Assembly: GCA_030077755.1 (NCBI GenBank)
Contig: JAQJZZ010000002.1
Span: 1,612,001 to 1,676,000, forward strand
Reading direction: 5' to 3'
Length of the DNA stretch: 64,000 nt
DNA from: Filosporella fistucella
Taxonomy: Eukaryota; Ascomycota; Leotiomycetes; Helotiales
This document shows, piece after piece, positions 11,637-21,780 of the stretch. A program made the translations under genes and the position numbers. Each line of letters starts with the position of its first letter. Positions within the stretch are counted from its first letter, which is position 1. The notes beneath the pieces are model-generated. The model had not been told where the DNA came from, made no database searches, and was given only the letters and a program-made list of their open reading frames with translations.

Positions 11637-12553
11637 ATGCGCTTATCTACCTATTTCCTAGGTTGTAACCTAGCCATACCAGCTTTTTGTCAACAGGTAA
11701 GCATATTTCTGTCAAACTGTTAGGTCATATACACTTGAGTTACATAGTACATGAGAGGAGCATTCTATCCAGGAACATATTCTGATCCGATTTTTTACCC
11801 ATTTATTGAAGGGGCATGCAACTTAGTGACAATCTACTACAATGACCCTGTCGAGCTCGCATCCAAAACCTCGTCCCTTTACTCCAGCAGCACCGCTTGT
11901 ATTATGAGCGCTTCCTCGACCGCTACCCTTGCCTCCACTCCAGTACTGCCAGCAATCGATTGTCCCACTGGAGACGGGGTGGCTAACCTTGACGCCTCAA
12001 ATAATTGCTTTGAATGCAATCAGGGAGTTGAATATGCCTGGGTTTTTGACAGCGGCTCTGCTGGCAATAAAACATCGATTATAGCTGGTACCGATTTAGT
12101 TCCCGCCCATAGTGGCACTTAGTAAGTCACTTCTCCCTCGATGTCTCCCTTTTAGCCTCATCGATCAGTTATCATACATACATGTGTTCTTCGCTAATGC
12201 AAACAGTCTCTTTGACCTCGACCCTGCTACATCTTACAGCCATACCACCCTAGCCAGCGCCAAAATCTCTGCATTTTTACAGCACACTGACATTGGAATT
12301 ACTTACACACTCTGCCTGGTTCAAACTTAGCGGCGTACCTTCTTCCACCTGTATAGTCAAGATGCAAGTCTTGGACAGTTTTCTCACTCAAATTATGGGG
12401 GTAAACGATAATATTCTTCCTTCTCTTTCTACCACATGGACTCAGGCGTCTGTCAACTTTAAGAACACTAGTGTCAATACAGCTAAGTTCTTTTTCATCG
12501 GTTGTGACGTTCATGTCTATGTTGATGATGTTAATCTTGCCTACGGGCTGTAG
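11637..12553 (+). CDS. Secreted hypothetical protein with carbohydrate-binding-like C-terminal domain; frame disrupted or alternatively spliced
   Basis: The first exon (11637-11696) encodes a signal-like peptide (MRLSTYFLGCNLAIPAFCQQ) and joins 11748-12121 through a 51-nt intron. The second intron starts GTAAGT at 12122. With the acceptor at 12205-12206 the frame reads YLFDLDPATSYSHTT and on through GITYTLCLVQT, then stops at 12328-12330. The coding signal continues in another frame as WFKLSGVPSSTC up to the stop at 12553, ending VYVDDVNLAYGL, typical of fungal secreted jelly-roll/CBM-like domains. Two readings fit: a one-base frameshift near 12319, or use of the later acceptor at 12281-12282. 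The later acceptor restores an open frame but deletes about 25 residues of the domain. Mid-protein features are a Ser/Thr linker and Cys-rich CPTGDGVAN and NNCFECNQG. Whether a functional product exists is uncertain. Confidence 0.5.
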
Positions 12554-13067
12554 AGAAGAAAACTTGGGAGGATATTGAGGCTACGGTTGTTAATAAGCAA
12601 GAAGATAGGAAAGACTCTTTGTACCTTCACCCCATTTTCAACAGAAATCACAGTGATGAACAGGAACCCTCGATGCCAACATAGAAAGTGCCCCTCCTGT
12701 ATCCGTAAATCTACTTTATTGTACCAAGAGAACTTTGAAAGGTTGACCTTTAGTTGATTGCTACATTGCTACAAAAAGCCATAGCAAATTTCCACATCTG
12801 TAGAGTGGAATCATATCTCTACCTCATTGAAATATTGCCCCACTCTTCTCGCAGGCAAACTCAAACATGACGGATCTGCTCTTTCACACACAGTGCAACA
12901 TCCATATCATTCCATACCCAGCTCCAAATCTACTTCGACATATTCTACTGTAACTCCTTCATCATGTGCTGCTTCGTACACTGACAATACACCCAGGAGC
13001 TCCTTTTCTTTTTTGAGGTGTACGTCGTATCGATACTCAATCACCAACATCCCAACATTTGATGTGA

Positions 13068-13826
13068 CTAATCCTCTTCTGTATTCTCGTTATCATCGTC
13101 TCTACTCTCCTCCTTGGTCGAAACACAGTTACAATCAGCCTCTCCTTCAATCAAATGATAGCGGCACGGATCTCTCATCCATGGAAATTCAATAGGTGAA
13201 GTTGTTTTTTCTGACCGGCAATTCTGAACGGCTTCGAGCAACACAATCTGGATTACTTCAGGTCTCCATCCAGAGATTGCAAGATGTTTCTGCAGATCAT
13301 CTAACTTCCTGCAGCTGAGGATAAGATCTATAACAAACCTCCGGAGAGGAGATCCTGCACTGTGCTCTTTGATGATCCTGTTGATCAACCCAGGGAAGGA
13401 AAATCCTACGAGCTTGCCGTAATCCCTATGCACAATCCTTTGCATAGCAACAATGGCATCCATACAGCGATTATAGAATCGAGGAGCTTTGAGTATATGA
13501 GCCGCAGATACTTGAAGGACAAGCTGTGTATTGTTCAAGCAAATCATCCTCTGAAACTCGTCGTTTTCCGAGCGCTTTGGGATTTTGAAAGAAGACATCT
13601 TGGCGTTTGTGTTGCTCAGATTAACCCAATCCTGGAACACAGTGAAGATCTCCGGAGTGATACCTTCAACTAAAATTGTCATGATCTCTCCACTAATGGA
13701 GTGCGCTTTGATCGCGTCGTCGATGTATCGGGACTGCTGGGAGATATTTTGGATTCGAACAGAGTCGAAAAAGAATTGTTGTTTGGAGTGCCCCACGACA
13801 ATTTTGAAGAAGCTGGGACTAAGCAT
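13068..13826 (-). CDS. BTB/POZ-like hypothetical protein
   Basis: Single-exon frame of 252 aa from the ATG at 13826. The N-terminus reads FFKIVVGHSKQQFFFDSVRI and then EGITPEIFTVFQDWVNL. This fits the fungal BTB pattern (strand-VG-x-F-x-VH followed by D/E-x-P-x-F-x-x-F-x-x-W). After it comes a helical region with NTQLVLQVSAAHILKAPRFYN and SPLRRFVIDLI, as in many ascomycete BTB proteins. The C-terminal tail is acidic (DDDNENTEED). These proteins are thought to be dimerising adaptors, sometimes for Cul3. The canonical first BTB strand looks shortened, so the start could be incomplete. No functional partner is suggested by the neighbours. Confidence 0.65.
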   Translation of the reverse strand: MLSPSFFKIVVGHSKQQFFFDSVRIQNISQQSRYIDDAIKAHSISGEIMTILVEGITPEIFTVFQDWVNLSNTNAKMSSFKIPKRSENDEFQRMICLNNTQLVLQVSAAHILKAPRFYNRCMDAIVAMQRIVHRDYGKLVGFSFPGLINRIIKEHSAGSPLRRFVIDLILSCRKLDDLQKHLAISGWRPEVIQIVLLEAVQNCRSEKTTSPIEFPWMRDPCRYHLIEGEADCNCVSTKEESRDDDNENTEED

Positions 13827-13916
13827 ACATTAATATTGTCCATTCAGTATGGGTGTTTAAAATAAAGAGAACTCGACACAAATTTCTAGACCATACTCTC
13901 ACGGTGACCCCCTGCT

Positions 13917-14358
13917 TCACGACAATAGGCTTTTTGATGGACTGCCACTGAGATCGCGATCAGGGGAAAATGGGACCTCTGCGACAGGTTCAATCTTCAC
14001 CGCTTGCTTCTGGACCTCGGTAGGGCTCAACATTGGTCTAGACTGATTGGAAGGAACCTTTTGCGCAGAATGTTCTGATGAACGGGGGGACAGGACAAGT
14101 CTTCGTTCACTCGGTGCTTTTTCGGTACTCTCCAATGTTCCAGCATCGAAACGTTGGAGATACTCGTGGTAAGGTCTAGAAGCCCTGTATTCATCATCTT
14201 TGCTTCGATTTGGTCGAGGAGACTCAGATCTTCGTTTACTGTTCCAATGTCCTGTTGGTCTATGAACTTGATGAGCAATGTTCAAGTGATCGAATAGATC
14301 ACCCCTGTTGTCGAATTTTTGATGACATCTTCTGCACTCCTCATGTATGTATCACTCT
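13917..14358 (-). pseudogene. C2H2 zinc-finger fragment with Ser/Pro-rich tail
   Basis: One frame carries a textbook C2H2 finger at about 14334-14274 (C-x2-C-x12-H-x4-H: CRRCHQKFD, then HLNIAH). A basic, Ser/Pro/Glu-rich tail of about 120 residues runs to the stop at 13917. No in-frame ATG precedes the finger: an in-frame stop lies about 20 nt upstream of its first Cys. Either a spliced 5' exon exists (a CTAAC branch-like site lies near 14369) or this is a remnant. A second short basic frame at 14567-14361 may be part of it. Single fingers of this type occur in fungal retroelement-derived genes. I cannot show that the gene is whole. Confidence 0.35.
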
Positions 14359-15054
14359 CTTCATGTTAGCTGATGGGTAGATCTGCGTGGAGCAGCTTTA
14401 TGATCTTCGCGTGCCATTGCTGTGAGGCTAAGACAAGGGTGGGTCGAGCAATTCTTGTTGGACTTTGCATGAAAGGGCACTGTTCTTCTCAACTGGACTT
14501 GTTTTTGGTCAAGCCTAAAGCGCCTGGTTTGCCCCGCGTTGAAGTGTGATTCTAGGGCATCGTGCACTCATTGGCGCTGCCTCGAATCAACGACGAGAAC
14601 GAACACGATGACGATCTCCAACACGCGAGGATTACAACACTAGTCATGATGACCGTGGCTACAGAAGAAGAGATTATTCTCCTTTAGGGGGGCGCTTCCA
14701 GGTGTTCAACGTTCACAATCATCCGCGAAGCGTGCTCAGCGGCATAGTATGCATAGCTTTCGGCGAATAGGACAGGATCCAAGACCATTGCTCTACATCT
14801 CTCTAACAACTCGAGTGCCATCGTTAGACATATGCCAGGAGGCATATTTGAAGACATTTTGAGGATGTTGTGGGACTGTGAGTTTGGAGAAGGCTGCGGC
14901 TTTTAGGGACATGGCTCGCTAGTCCAATTTGAAAGGGGTGTGTTGCCTCAACACGTTAACGAGGCTGGTTACTTGATAAATATATAAGTCGATTAGCTAG
15001 ACTCTCACAGACTCTTGAAGGAATTATAAAGCAAGATCACATCATGTATCCTTC

Positions 15055-15463
15055 CTATATTCCATTCTCCAACTCTAGCGCATTGGCAATCTCATGTGCC
15101 TTGCTATGAATGGAATCCATCGTCTTCCTATTTTCCAACAACGATTTAATACTCTCACCAACTTCAACCCTCACCTTCGCTGCAGCCCACCTCGTATTCT
15201 GTAACTCCCAAATTATCTGTCGCAAAGCTCTCGCCTTCACAGCCACACCTTCTCTTGCAAACTTCCTGTTGTCAGGGGACAATCTTTCCAAGATATTCCG
15301 TTTCATCTTTTTCATAGCGAAGAACAGCTAATGAACATTTCTATTGTTGAGACGATCCAGAAGTCAACCTAGAGTTTGAAGTTCTGTGACAGAGCGAGTG
15401 TATCCTTCGATTGAGAGGTCGATTTGATGGGGAGAAGTCGGAAGAGAATCATATCTAGCCATG
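15055..15463 (-). pseudogene. Helical hypothetical protein, frame interrupted by two stops
   Basis: A coding-like frame starts at the ATG at 15463 (MARYDSLPTSPHQIDLSIEG) and runs to the stop at 15055. It ends in a basic amphipathic region (KARALRQIIWELQNTRWAAA, then ALELENGI). In the same frame, TGA at 15364-15366 and TAG at 15328-15330 interrupt it. Reading these as CGA and CAG gives seamless sequence. Treating the gap as an intron (41 nt, poor donor GTTGAC) would shift the frame. A shorter product could start at MKKMKRN (15315). Family unknown. It lies just downstream of the larger relic at 15.5-17.5 kb and may belong to it. Confidence 0.45.
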
Positions 15464-15474
15464 TTCTCTTATTT

Positions 15475-17512
15475 CGGAATACAGCAGCACCCCTCAGGCA
15501 ACCTCCTCAGATAAAAATGAAACTCTTCGATCACGATTCTTAACACATCTGTTTCAGCCCACAGTTCATCCCAGAGTACACGAGCTTGTCTATATATTCG
15601 TGGAACACTTTCTTGGCAGCTCGTCGACTCTCAAACAAAGAAGCAATGTCCTCGTCAGGAAGCCACCGGTGCGCATAAGAAAGCGAGTCGTGTTTGTCCG
15701 AGTAATTTTTGGATACTTATACCACCTCCACAACTGTTTCTCTAATCAGAAACTCCATATCCTGATACTTTGAGCTGTATCGAACAGATAAGGTTGAATA
15801 TCTGTCAGCCTCGGAGATTTTACAACTTGGGATGCAGTCGTATTTAGCAGTTCTAGTGAGACGATGGGTTCCACGAAATTGGTCGCGTAGTCTTTTTTTG
15901 ATGCAGATCTCCACCAAAGAAGCACTGCCATCGGCAATACAGGAATCAGCACCTTCAACATAGGCTGCAGAAAATCGTACTTTAAAGAGGGATTGTGGAT
16001 CTGATATCGACGACAGTTGGACGCGAAGCGTTCTTCCTGGGGTGACAAGCCGAAGCCAGGGCGAAATTGTGCTTCAAGGGCAAATAGTTTTCAGACAATT
16101 CTGGAGACGAGTGCAAACTTATCACCTCGCATGTGCTGGTTCAGTACTTGTTCATGCTCTGCAAGGATGTTATCCACATCTATTGATATTGTGGTCCAAA
16201 CAAAACCAGACAACGCATGAAAATATAATCCTGCAACGGCGGATCTGGCATCTTTGATGTCATCCTGGGTTGCCTTGATCAGACACTCCGTTGCAAGGAA
16301 GAATACCCAAAATGTATTCACACGATAATTCGCGTCGCAAAAATCTTTATCCAACAAAGCCATCTCGTCTTGTCCATTGCAAAGGAAAATTTTCAATCAT
16401 CTCTTTTCTCATTTCGGCCTTGATCAGTATTGAATCGCTCAAGTCGTAAGCTATCGCACGAGGTCTCCTTTGCTTAGCATCACGCAGTTGATCTTCACAT
16501 GCCTCAACAATCTCTGTGGGAATGTTTCGAAGAATACACTGAGATAAATTAGTTGGGATATTTCATAACATGTTTACATATCTCATCATGTGACAAGTCA
16601 AACTCTAACAGGACTGGTAAAACAGATTTCGGTAAGGGAATCATAGGACGGACTTGTGCCATGAATCTCAAAAATTTTGACGATAATGCTCTTGATAAAA
16701 CGGTGCATTTCTGGATTTCTAGCTCGGAGGGTCATATCGAAATCAACGAACAGGTTGCTTAAATAACGAATCTCTTTTCTAGTCACTGGCTCAGGTTTCT
16801 TGTCCTCCCAAGTCCACCTTCTTAAAATGAGCTCCTGAGAGGATTCAAAAAGTTTCGCTCCTGCAGGTACTGCTTTCAAGTAGTTGGGAGCTGGACTGAA
16901 TGTCCCGTCTTCTGCGCGAATGTTTCTCTTACATATGTCCTTGAAATCTTGCCTCAACTTTTTGGGTCTGAATTCTAGCGATTTTGTCCTTGTTGAACGA
17001 GTGAAAGAGCCACTGGGTATTGATACTGGAGTGAAGGTGCTTGGTCAATGTACTCCTTGGCTGCTGTCCATATTTCTTTCGAGAGTTGTAGTTCTTCCTA
17101 ACATGAAATTAGCAAGGCAGACCAAATCCAAGGTAGTGAACAGACCGGTCGAAGCTTCCTGGTCCCCATCCTCTTTCTAGCAGCCAAATATTTGTTGGGA
17201 TGATATTCGCCATGCGGTTCAAAGACACGTTTCAAGATTAATACCAAAAGTATACATTCTTGCGACTCTTACCGGTCCTCAGGAACGACCGTATTGAGGT
17301 AAATACTAAGTGTAGTGCCGTAGCCATAAATTCGCGACCAATCCCAATCATCATGTAGCTCGGTAAAGGCTTGAGCATGGGCGACGAGCGGGTTGATAGC
17401 CTCCCAATGAGTACCAGGTAGAACGCCGGGAAGTTGATCAAAGTCTGGTTTCTCGTCATAACTTTTATGCACCACATCTTCCAGGTCATTCAGGAATCTC
17501 CCCGTTTTGTTA
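15475..17512 (-). pseudogene. Decayed large hypothetical gene with stops and frame changes
   Basis: Coding-like sequence on the minus strand is broken into pieces. 17512-17274 reads HNKTGRFLNDLEDVVHKSYD through DDWDWSRIYGYG to NTVVPEDR, followed by a good donor. The frame ending at 16598 is open from about 17180 except for TGA at 17045-17047. It includes RPKKLRQDFKDICKRNIRAE, LILRRWTWEDKKPEP and IRYLSNLFVDFDM. A shifted frame then gives FLRFMAQVRPMIPLPKS, and a further one CILRNIPTEIVEACEDQL. The next frame (VNTFWVFFLATECLIKATQ onward) is interrupted by TGA at 16091-16093 and reopens as KLFALEAQFRPGFGLSPQEE. Near 15590 the frame shifts again into RQARVLWDELWAETDVLRIV. At least two stops and three shifts argue for a pseudogene or poor assembly. 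I do not recognise the family. Confidence 0.5.
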
Positions 17513-17584
17513 TGAACATAAATGTGGTAATATCATGTAATTGATTCTAGGAAGCGGACATACTTCAATGAAGCTCGCTATTCC

Positions 17585-18550
17585 TTAAGAGAAAACAACG
17601 CGGCTTTTGCTGAGCTTTTGATTGCCTCCATTTATCAGGATATGATCCAACCATACTTGACCGCTATCCTCAACCCAGCCTCTCTCGGACGCATTGCTGG
17701 ACCTTTGATTGCCTCCATTCATCAAAATAGCATCCAGCCATACCTGATCGCTCTCCTCAGCCCAACCTCTCTCAGGACCCCATGATACAACTTTGTCATA
17801 TTCTGCAACTATCTCTCCTAATCCAGCCATCATATCTCCGGTTCTGCTCACTGAATTGTATGCATCGAATTCGACGACTGTGACACTTGGTATCTCTTTC
17901 AATACCTCACGCAACAGATCGGCACAGAAATTTTCGTAAAATCCTTCACTCTTACGAAAACCTCTGAAAACCTCTTCGCTGGGATCGCACTCTACGAAAA
18001 CCTTCAATACCCTCACTCCGGTGCAATCCTTCAAACCCAGCGCATCATTGACAATCCACCCCCGTGGAGGATTATTCCAGCCAGGACCTAATCGCAATTC
18101 CAATGTGGTTATTGATTCACGGTATCGCGAGGGTATACGAGCAATCATAGGCCTCTTCGTCTTGAAGAATTTGCCTGGAAATGTGGGGAATATTCGAAAG
18201 GTGTGTGTGCTGAAAAATTGGTGGGTGGCTTCTCTATGAACCTGACGACAGACTCGAAATAGAGAAAAGAGCTGGGTTCGTTGGAATATTCTGAAGGTCG
18301 ACGGTTCCAGGTCTATCACTTCAGGGGAGGCAGCAAATGCCAAGTCGTATATCTTGGTTCGAAGTTCGGATGGGAGAGAGAGGAAGGCAAATGGTTTTAT
18401 CTTTCGAATTTCTTCGCCTTCATCTTCAGATGGGTATGCAGATGGGTACGCAGACGGTGTTGGCGTTGAATAAGCAGATGACGCTGGAGTAGTAGCAGCA
18501 CTAGCAGATGGCCTGAGAGCTAATTGCCTCTGAAATCCTTTCCTCGCCAT
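17585..18550 (-). CDS. 2EXR-type hypothetical protein with C-terminal duplicated unit
   Basis: Single-exon gene, 321 aa, ATG at 18550. A Ser/Ala/Pro/Tyr-rich leader (YPSAYPSEDE) precedes a 2EXR/F-box-like motif at about residues 50-72, KPFAFLSLPSELRTKIYDLA. FRVCRQVHREATHQFFSTHTF follows, the common ascomycete arrangement (L-P-x-E-I/L-R-x-x-I/Y then R-Q-x-x-x-E). The function of this very large fungal family is unknown. The last 60 residues consist of two copies of one unit: ERGWAEESDQVWLDAILMNG then ERGWVEDSGQVWLDHILING, with NGGNQ following each. The DNA repeat is about 69 bp. The gene is divergent from TIM50, with 526 nt between starts. Confidence 0.75.
   Translation of the reverse strand: MARKGFQRQLALRPSASAATTPASSAYSTPTPSAYPSAYPSEDEGEEIRKIKPFAFLSLPSELRTKIYDLAFAASPEVIDLEPSTFRIFQRTQLFSLFRVCRQVHREATHQFFSTHTFRIFPTFPGKFFKTKRPMIARIPSRYRESITTLELRLGPGWNNPPRGWIVNDALGLKDCTGVRVLKVFVECDPSEEVFRGFRKSEGFYENFCADLLREVLKEIPSVTVVEFDAYNSVSRTGDMMAGLGEIVAEYDKVVSWGPERGWAEESDQVWLDAILMNGGNQRSSNASERGWVEDSGQVWLDHILINGGNQKLSKSRVVFS
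17627..17765. repeat. Two-copy in-frame direct repeat, unit about 69 bp
   Basis: Within the 3' part of the 2EXR-type gene, two tandem units share TTGATTGCCTCCAT, then ATCCAACCATAC / ATCCAGCCATAC, then CCCAACCTCTCTC-type blocks. The copies differ at several sites, so the duplication is not recent. It codes for the repeated ERGW...NGGNQ segment. Confidence 0.7.
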
Positions 18551-19076
18551 GGTGAAAATTTGCTGAATCTAGCTTGATGCCAGAGATTTCGTACACGATT
18601 GCATCAACGAAAGGCCCAGTGGAGGTCAAGATTTAAAGGTAGAGTATGATTGTGGCTATGGATAAAGAACGTAGTAAACAATCTTGAGTGGTTCGTGGTG
18701 TCGATATGCAACGGGACTGAATAGCCAATTTGATGACCAGTGCAAGCACTGGTCATCACAGACTTCCAATTCTTTGGCACATCTTTTTCGTCTCCTCAGC
18801 ACTTTCAGCTTGACCTTCCACAGGAGTAAGATTGAAGGTCGAGTCAAATTCGTGAGTGATCAACTTTGTGAAGAGAAGAAGAAGAGGAGGGGAAACCGCG
18901 AAGTCGGAGTTTATCAAGCTTCTTTCTCGGACGCTTGACCTGATTGGGCTTTAGCGGAATAATTTTCTGGCGTGAGGTGCTCGAGGCTTTGGTGTCGAGA
19001 ATATCACCTTTCAGTTCCTGTACATTAAGAGTACTTCTTTACTGAAGCTACTTCTCTATTCACAAATTCTTTCATA
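18551..19076. promoter_or_regulatory. Divergent promoter with a 28-bp near-perfect palindrome
   Basis: This 526-nt interval separates the starts of the 2EXR-type gene (-) and TIM50 (+). At 18731-18758, arms TGATGACCAGTGC and GCACTGGTCATCA flank a 2-nt centre (AA). The symmetric 13-bp arms could be an operator for a dimeric regulator or form a small cruciform. No known factor site is recognised. Confidence 0.45.
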
Positions 19077-20730
19077 ATGTTGTCGCGAGCAGCTCTTCGT
19101 TCGATACAAGGTCCGGGTCTAAGGACGACACCCGCAGCTCTACGAATAACATCATCGACAGTATGGACGAGATCTTTGGCGCGCCATAATAAGCCAAATC
19201 ATGGGAATCAAAATCAAAAGAAGCCGACAGATTACACAAGGCCTTCAGGATCCCCTGCAACTTCACGGCCTGGCGGCGTGAATGCGGCGTTCAACTCACA
19301 AAAGCCAGGGGCAAGAAGTAGTGATCAATCAGGACCAGCTGCATCGCCATCTCAAAATACAACTCCACAATCCTCCTCTCCATCTGCCACCGATCCTGCC
19401 AAACCACAGGAACCTTTTCGACCATTACCAGATCTGACACAAGGCATTCCTTCGACTCTCGAGTATGAAACCACCGGCAGCACAATCAAATCAGCTCTGA
19501 ATTTGACAGAGGCAGAAGAGCCAGCAGCAGGACCAGGGGGACGAGGGAGGGGAGAACTCCCAGCTTCAGCATATGTTTCTTCGTCGGAAAGGAAGCGATT
19601 ACGATTGGCCAACTACATGTATCTCATGTTCGCAATTTGCTCAGTGACAGGAACTGTATACTTGGGTCGCAATTGGGAAGATGAGATAGAAGAGAAAGCA
19701 CACCCTGATGCCCCATCTGGTTGGGCATTGGGATTGATGTGGAACCGTGCGAAAGCTCGATTGGATGACCAACTCAATCACTACAAAGAACCTGCTTTCC
19801 GAAAGCTTCTCCCGGATGTTGACCCCATTTTCGAACGACCATATACGTTAATTCTAAGTTTGGAGGACCTTCTAATTCACAGCGAATGGTCGAGAGAACA
19901 TGGATGGAGATTGGCTAAACGACCTGGACTCGATTATTTTTTGCGATACCTCAGTCAATATTACGAACTTGTCATCTTCACAAGTCAACCTTCAGCATTT
20001 GCTGAGCCTGTCATTCGAAAGTTGGATCCATACCATATTGTCACATGGCCGTTGTTCAGGGAAGCTACCTTGTATGAGAATGGTGAATACGTAAAGGTAA
20101 GTAACTTGCGCGAATTTTCGAGCTTTCTGACAATCCTAGGATCTCTCATACCTCAACAGAGATCTTTCCAAGGTCATCATGATCGACACAAAAGAGAGCC
20201 ACGCGAAGAAGCAACCTGAAAATGCCATCATATTACAACCATGGAAAGGAGATGTGAAAGATAAAGAGCTTGTCTCTCTCATTCCCTTCCTAGAATATAT
20301 CCACACAATGGCCTACTCCGACGTACGAAAAGCCATAGCTTCATTCGAAGGTCAACACATCCCCACCGAGTTTGCTAGAAGGGAAGCTATTGCGAGGAAG
20401 AAGTTCCAAGAGCAACTTGCTGAAGAACAGCGTAAGCGTCCAAAGCACTCTGGAGTTGGGTTCCTGGGCAATGCACTGGGAATCAAGCCTCAAACAATGA
20501 TGATGGACCCTGCAGATCAATCACCTGCTGAGGCATTCGCTCAAGGCAAGATGTTGCAAGATCAAGCCAGAGAGAGAGGGCAAAGGAATTATGAATTATT
20601 AGAAAAGGAGATTCGAGAGAATGGCGAGAAATGGCTGAAGGAGGAGGCAGCAATGGAAAAGAAAGCACAAGAAGAGGCAACGAAAGCGATGAAATCCGGT
20701 TTCGCAGGATGGTTTGGTCCAAAAGAATGA
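19077..20730 (+). CDS. TIM50: Mitochondrial inner membrane translocase subunit Tim50
   Basis: Tim50 is the receptor of the TIM23 complex. It sits in the inner mitochondrial membrane with its main domain in the intermembrane space and hands presequence proteins from TOM to Tim23. Exons 19077-20096 and 20140-20730 (43-nt intron) give 536 aa. The N-terminus is Arg/Ser/Ala-rich (MLSRAALRSIQGPGLRTTPA), a presequence. One membrane segment lies at about residues 178-197 (YMYLMFAICSVTGTVYLG). The FCP1/HAD-like core follows from about residue 255: TLILSLEDLLIHSEW, GWRLAKRPGLDYFL, LVIFTSQPSAFAEPV, and after the splice KVIMIDTKESHA. The HAD nucleophile motif DxDxT is replaced by LSLEDLL, as in other Tim50 proteins, so it is not a phosphatase. 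The C-terminus is helical and Glu/Lys-rich. A normal, intact housekeeping gene. Confidence 0.97.
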
Positions 20731-21557
20731 TCTCACCAAACAAATAGGAGGGGTATTTAGTATTGAGACCGGTTTAATTGGATGAGGACGAATGCAGGCG
20801 AGGAGGCATTCCTGTATTGTACATAGTTGACTGGTCTCATGAGCACCAGTACACATCTCTTCTCTTGGCCTGACGGGTTCGCGCATAGCGAGGGGCTGTT
20901 ATATTACTTTTGGTGGGCGGATCTCCGTCACGCAGATAAGAGTGTTGTACGATAGTGTCACGAATCTGAAGCCGTTGAATGATGTCCCGTGGCCTTCTAT
21001 GCATGGAATCTTGTTCTATGATCTTGAACACTGGCATTGATGCGGGAAGCTGCAGGTACGAGACCACACTATATTTCTTGAATGTTAATACTTACTTAAT
21101 CCCATGATGTGGTTGGAGAGTACAGAATTGAACATGTTTGTTTTCCTTCACAATATTACCAAATGATCTTCTTGTACGTCATTTGCGCTGGCAGTTGCCT
21201 TCGTACTCATGATTGAAAGAGTGTTGAATGCATGATCCACTGCTAGCTTTGAGGATGGAAATATAAATACTGCTGAAACGCTCTGCATTGTTTCTTCTCC
21301 AGTCAACCTTTTCTTTCATCTTGACTTCTGCCAATTGGCTTTTGGAAACAGCACGCAGAATTCTTGCGATCTTGTCAAAACGCCTCAGCTTCTCACTATT
21401 CACAAATCGTCTACTTCACCAGCCGATTCCAAAATTAGCCGTGAGCTCCCGCCGTTTTCAGCGGTACCGTTAACACGATTCACCCTTATCTGGTCTCTGA
21501 GTCTAGGTCTATATAAACCTCACACCAAACCCTCAACTTTCCAATTACAACACGCCA
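20731..21557. other. Intergenic, no gene seen
   Basis: The 3' region of TIM50 and upstream sequence of the cysteine-rich secreted protein. Only short frames. A TATATAAAC element at 21510-21518 is about 270 nt before the next ATG and could be its core promoter. Confidence 0.4.
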
Positions 21558-21763
21558 AAATCTCCACCTGCTTCCACAATAACACCAGCTTCACACAGCT
21601 CAAACCGTTTCGTCCGCACCAAGTCCCTCCTGTCATTCAAAGATACAAGCCATCAAGAATCTCCACCTGCTTCCAGGACACGACCAGCTTCAAACAGTTC
21701 AAACCGTTTCATCCGAACTAAGTTCCTCAAGGTCCTCAGGCCATTCAAAGATACAAGTCACCA
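21558..21763 (+). repeat. Two-copy direct repeat of about 100 bp in the 5' leader
   Basis: Copies start at about 21559 and 21658. Shared blocks include AATCTCCACCTGCTTCCA, CGACCAGCTTC / CACCAGCTTC, CAAACCGTTTC and CATTCAAAGATACAAG. The second copy ends 17 nt before the ATG of the small secreted protein, so the repeat probably lies in its transcribed leader. Confidence 0.7.
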
Positions 21764-21780
21764 GGCTCAAGAGATCCAAA

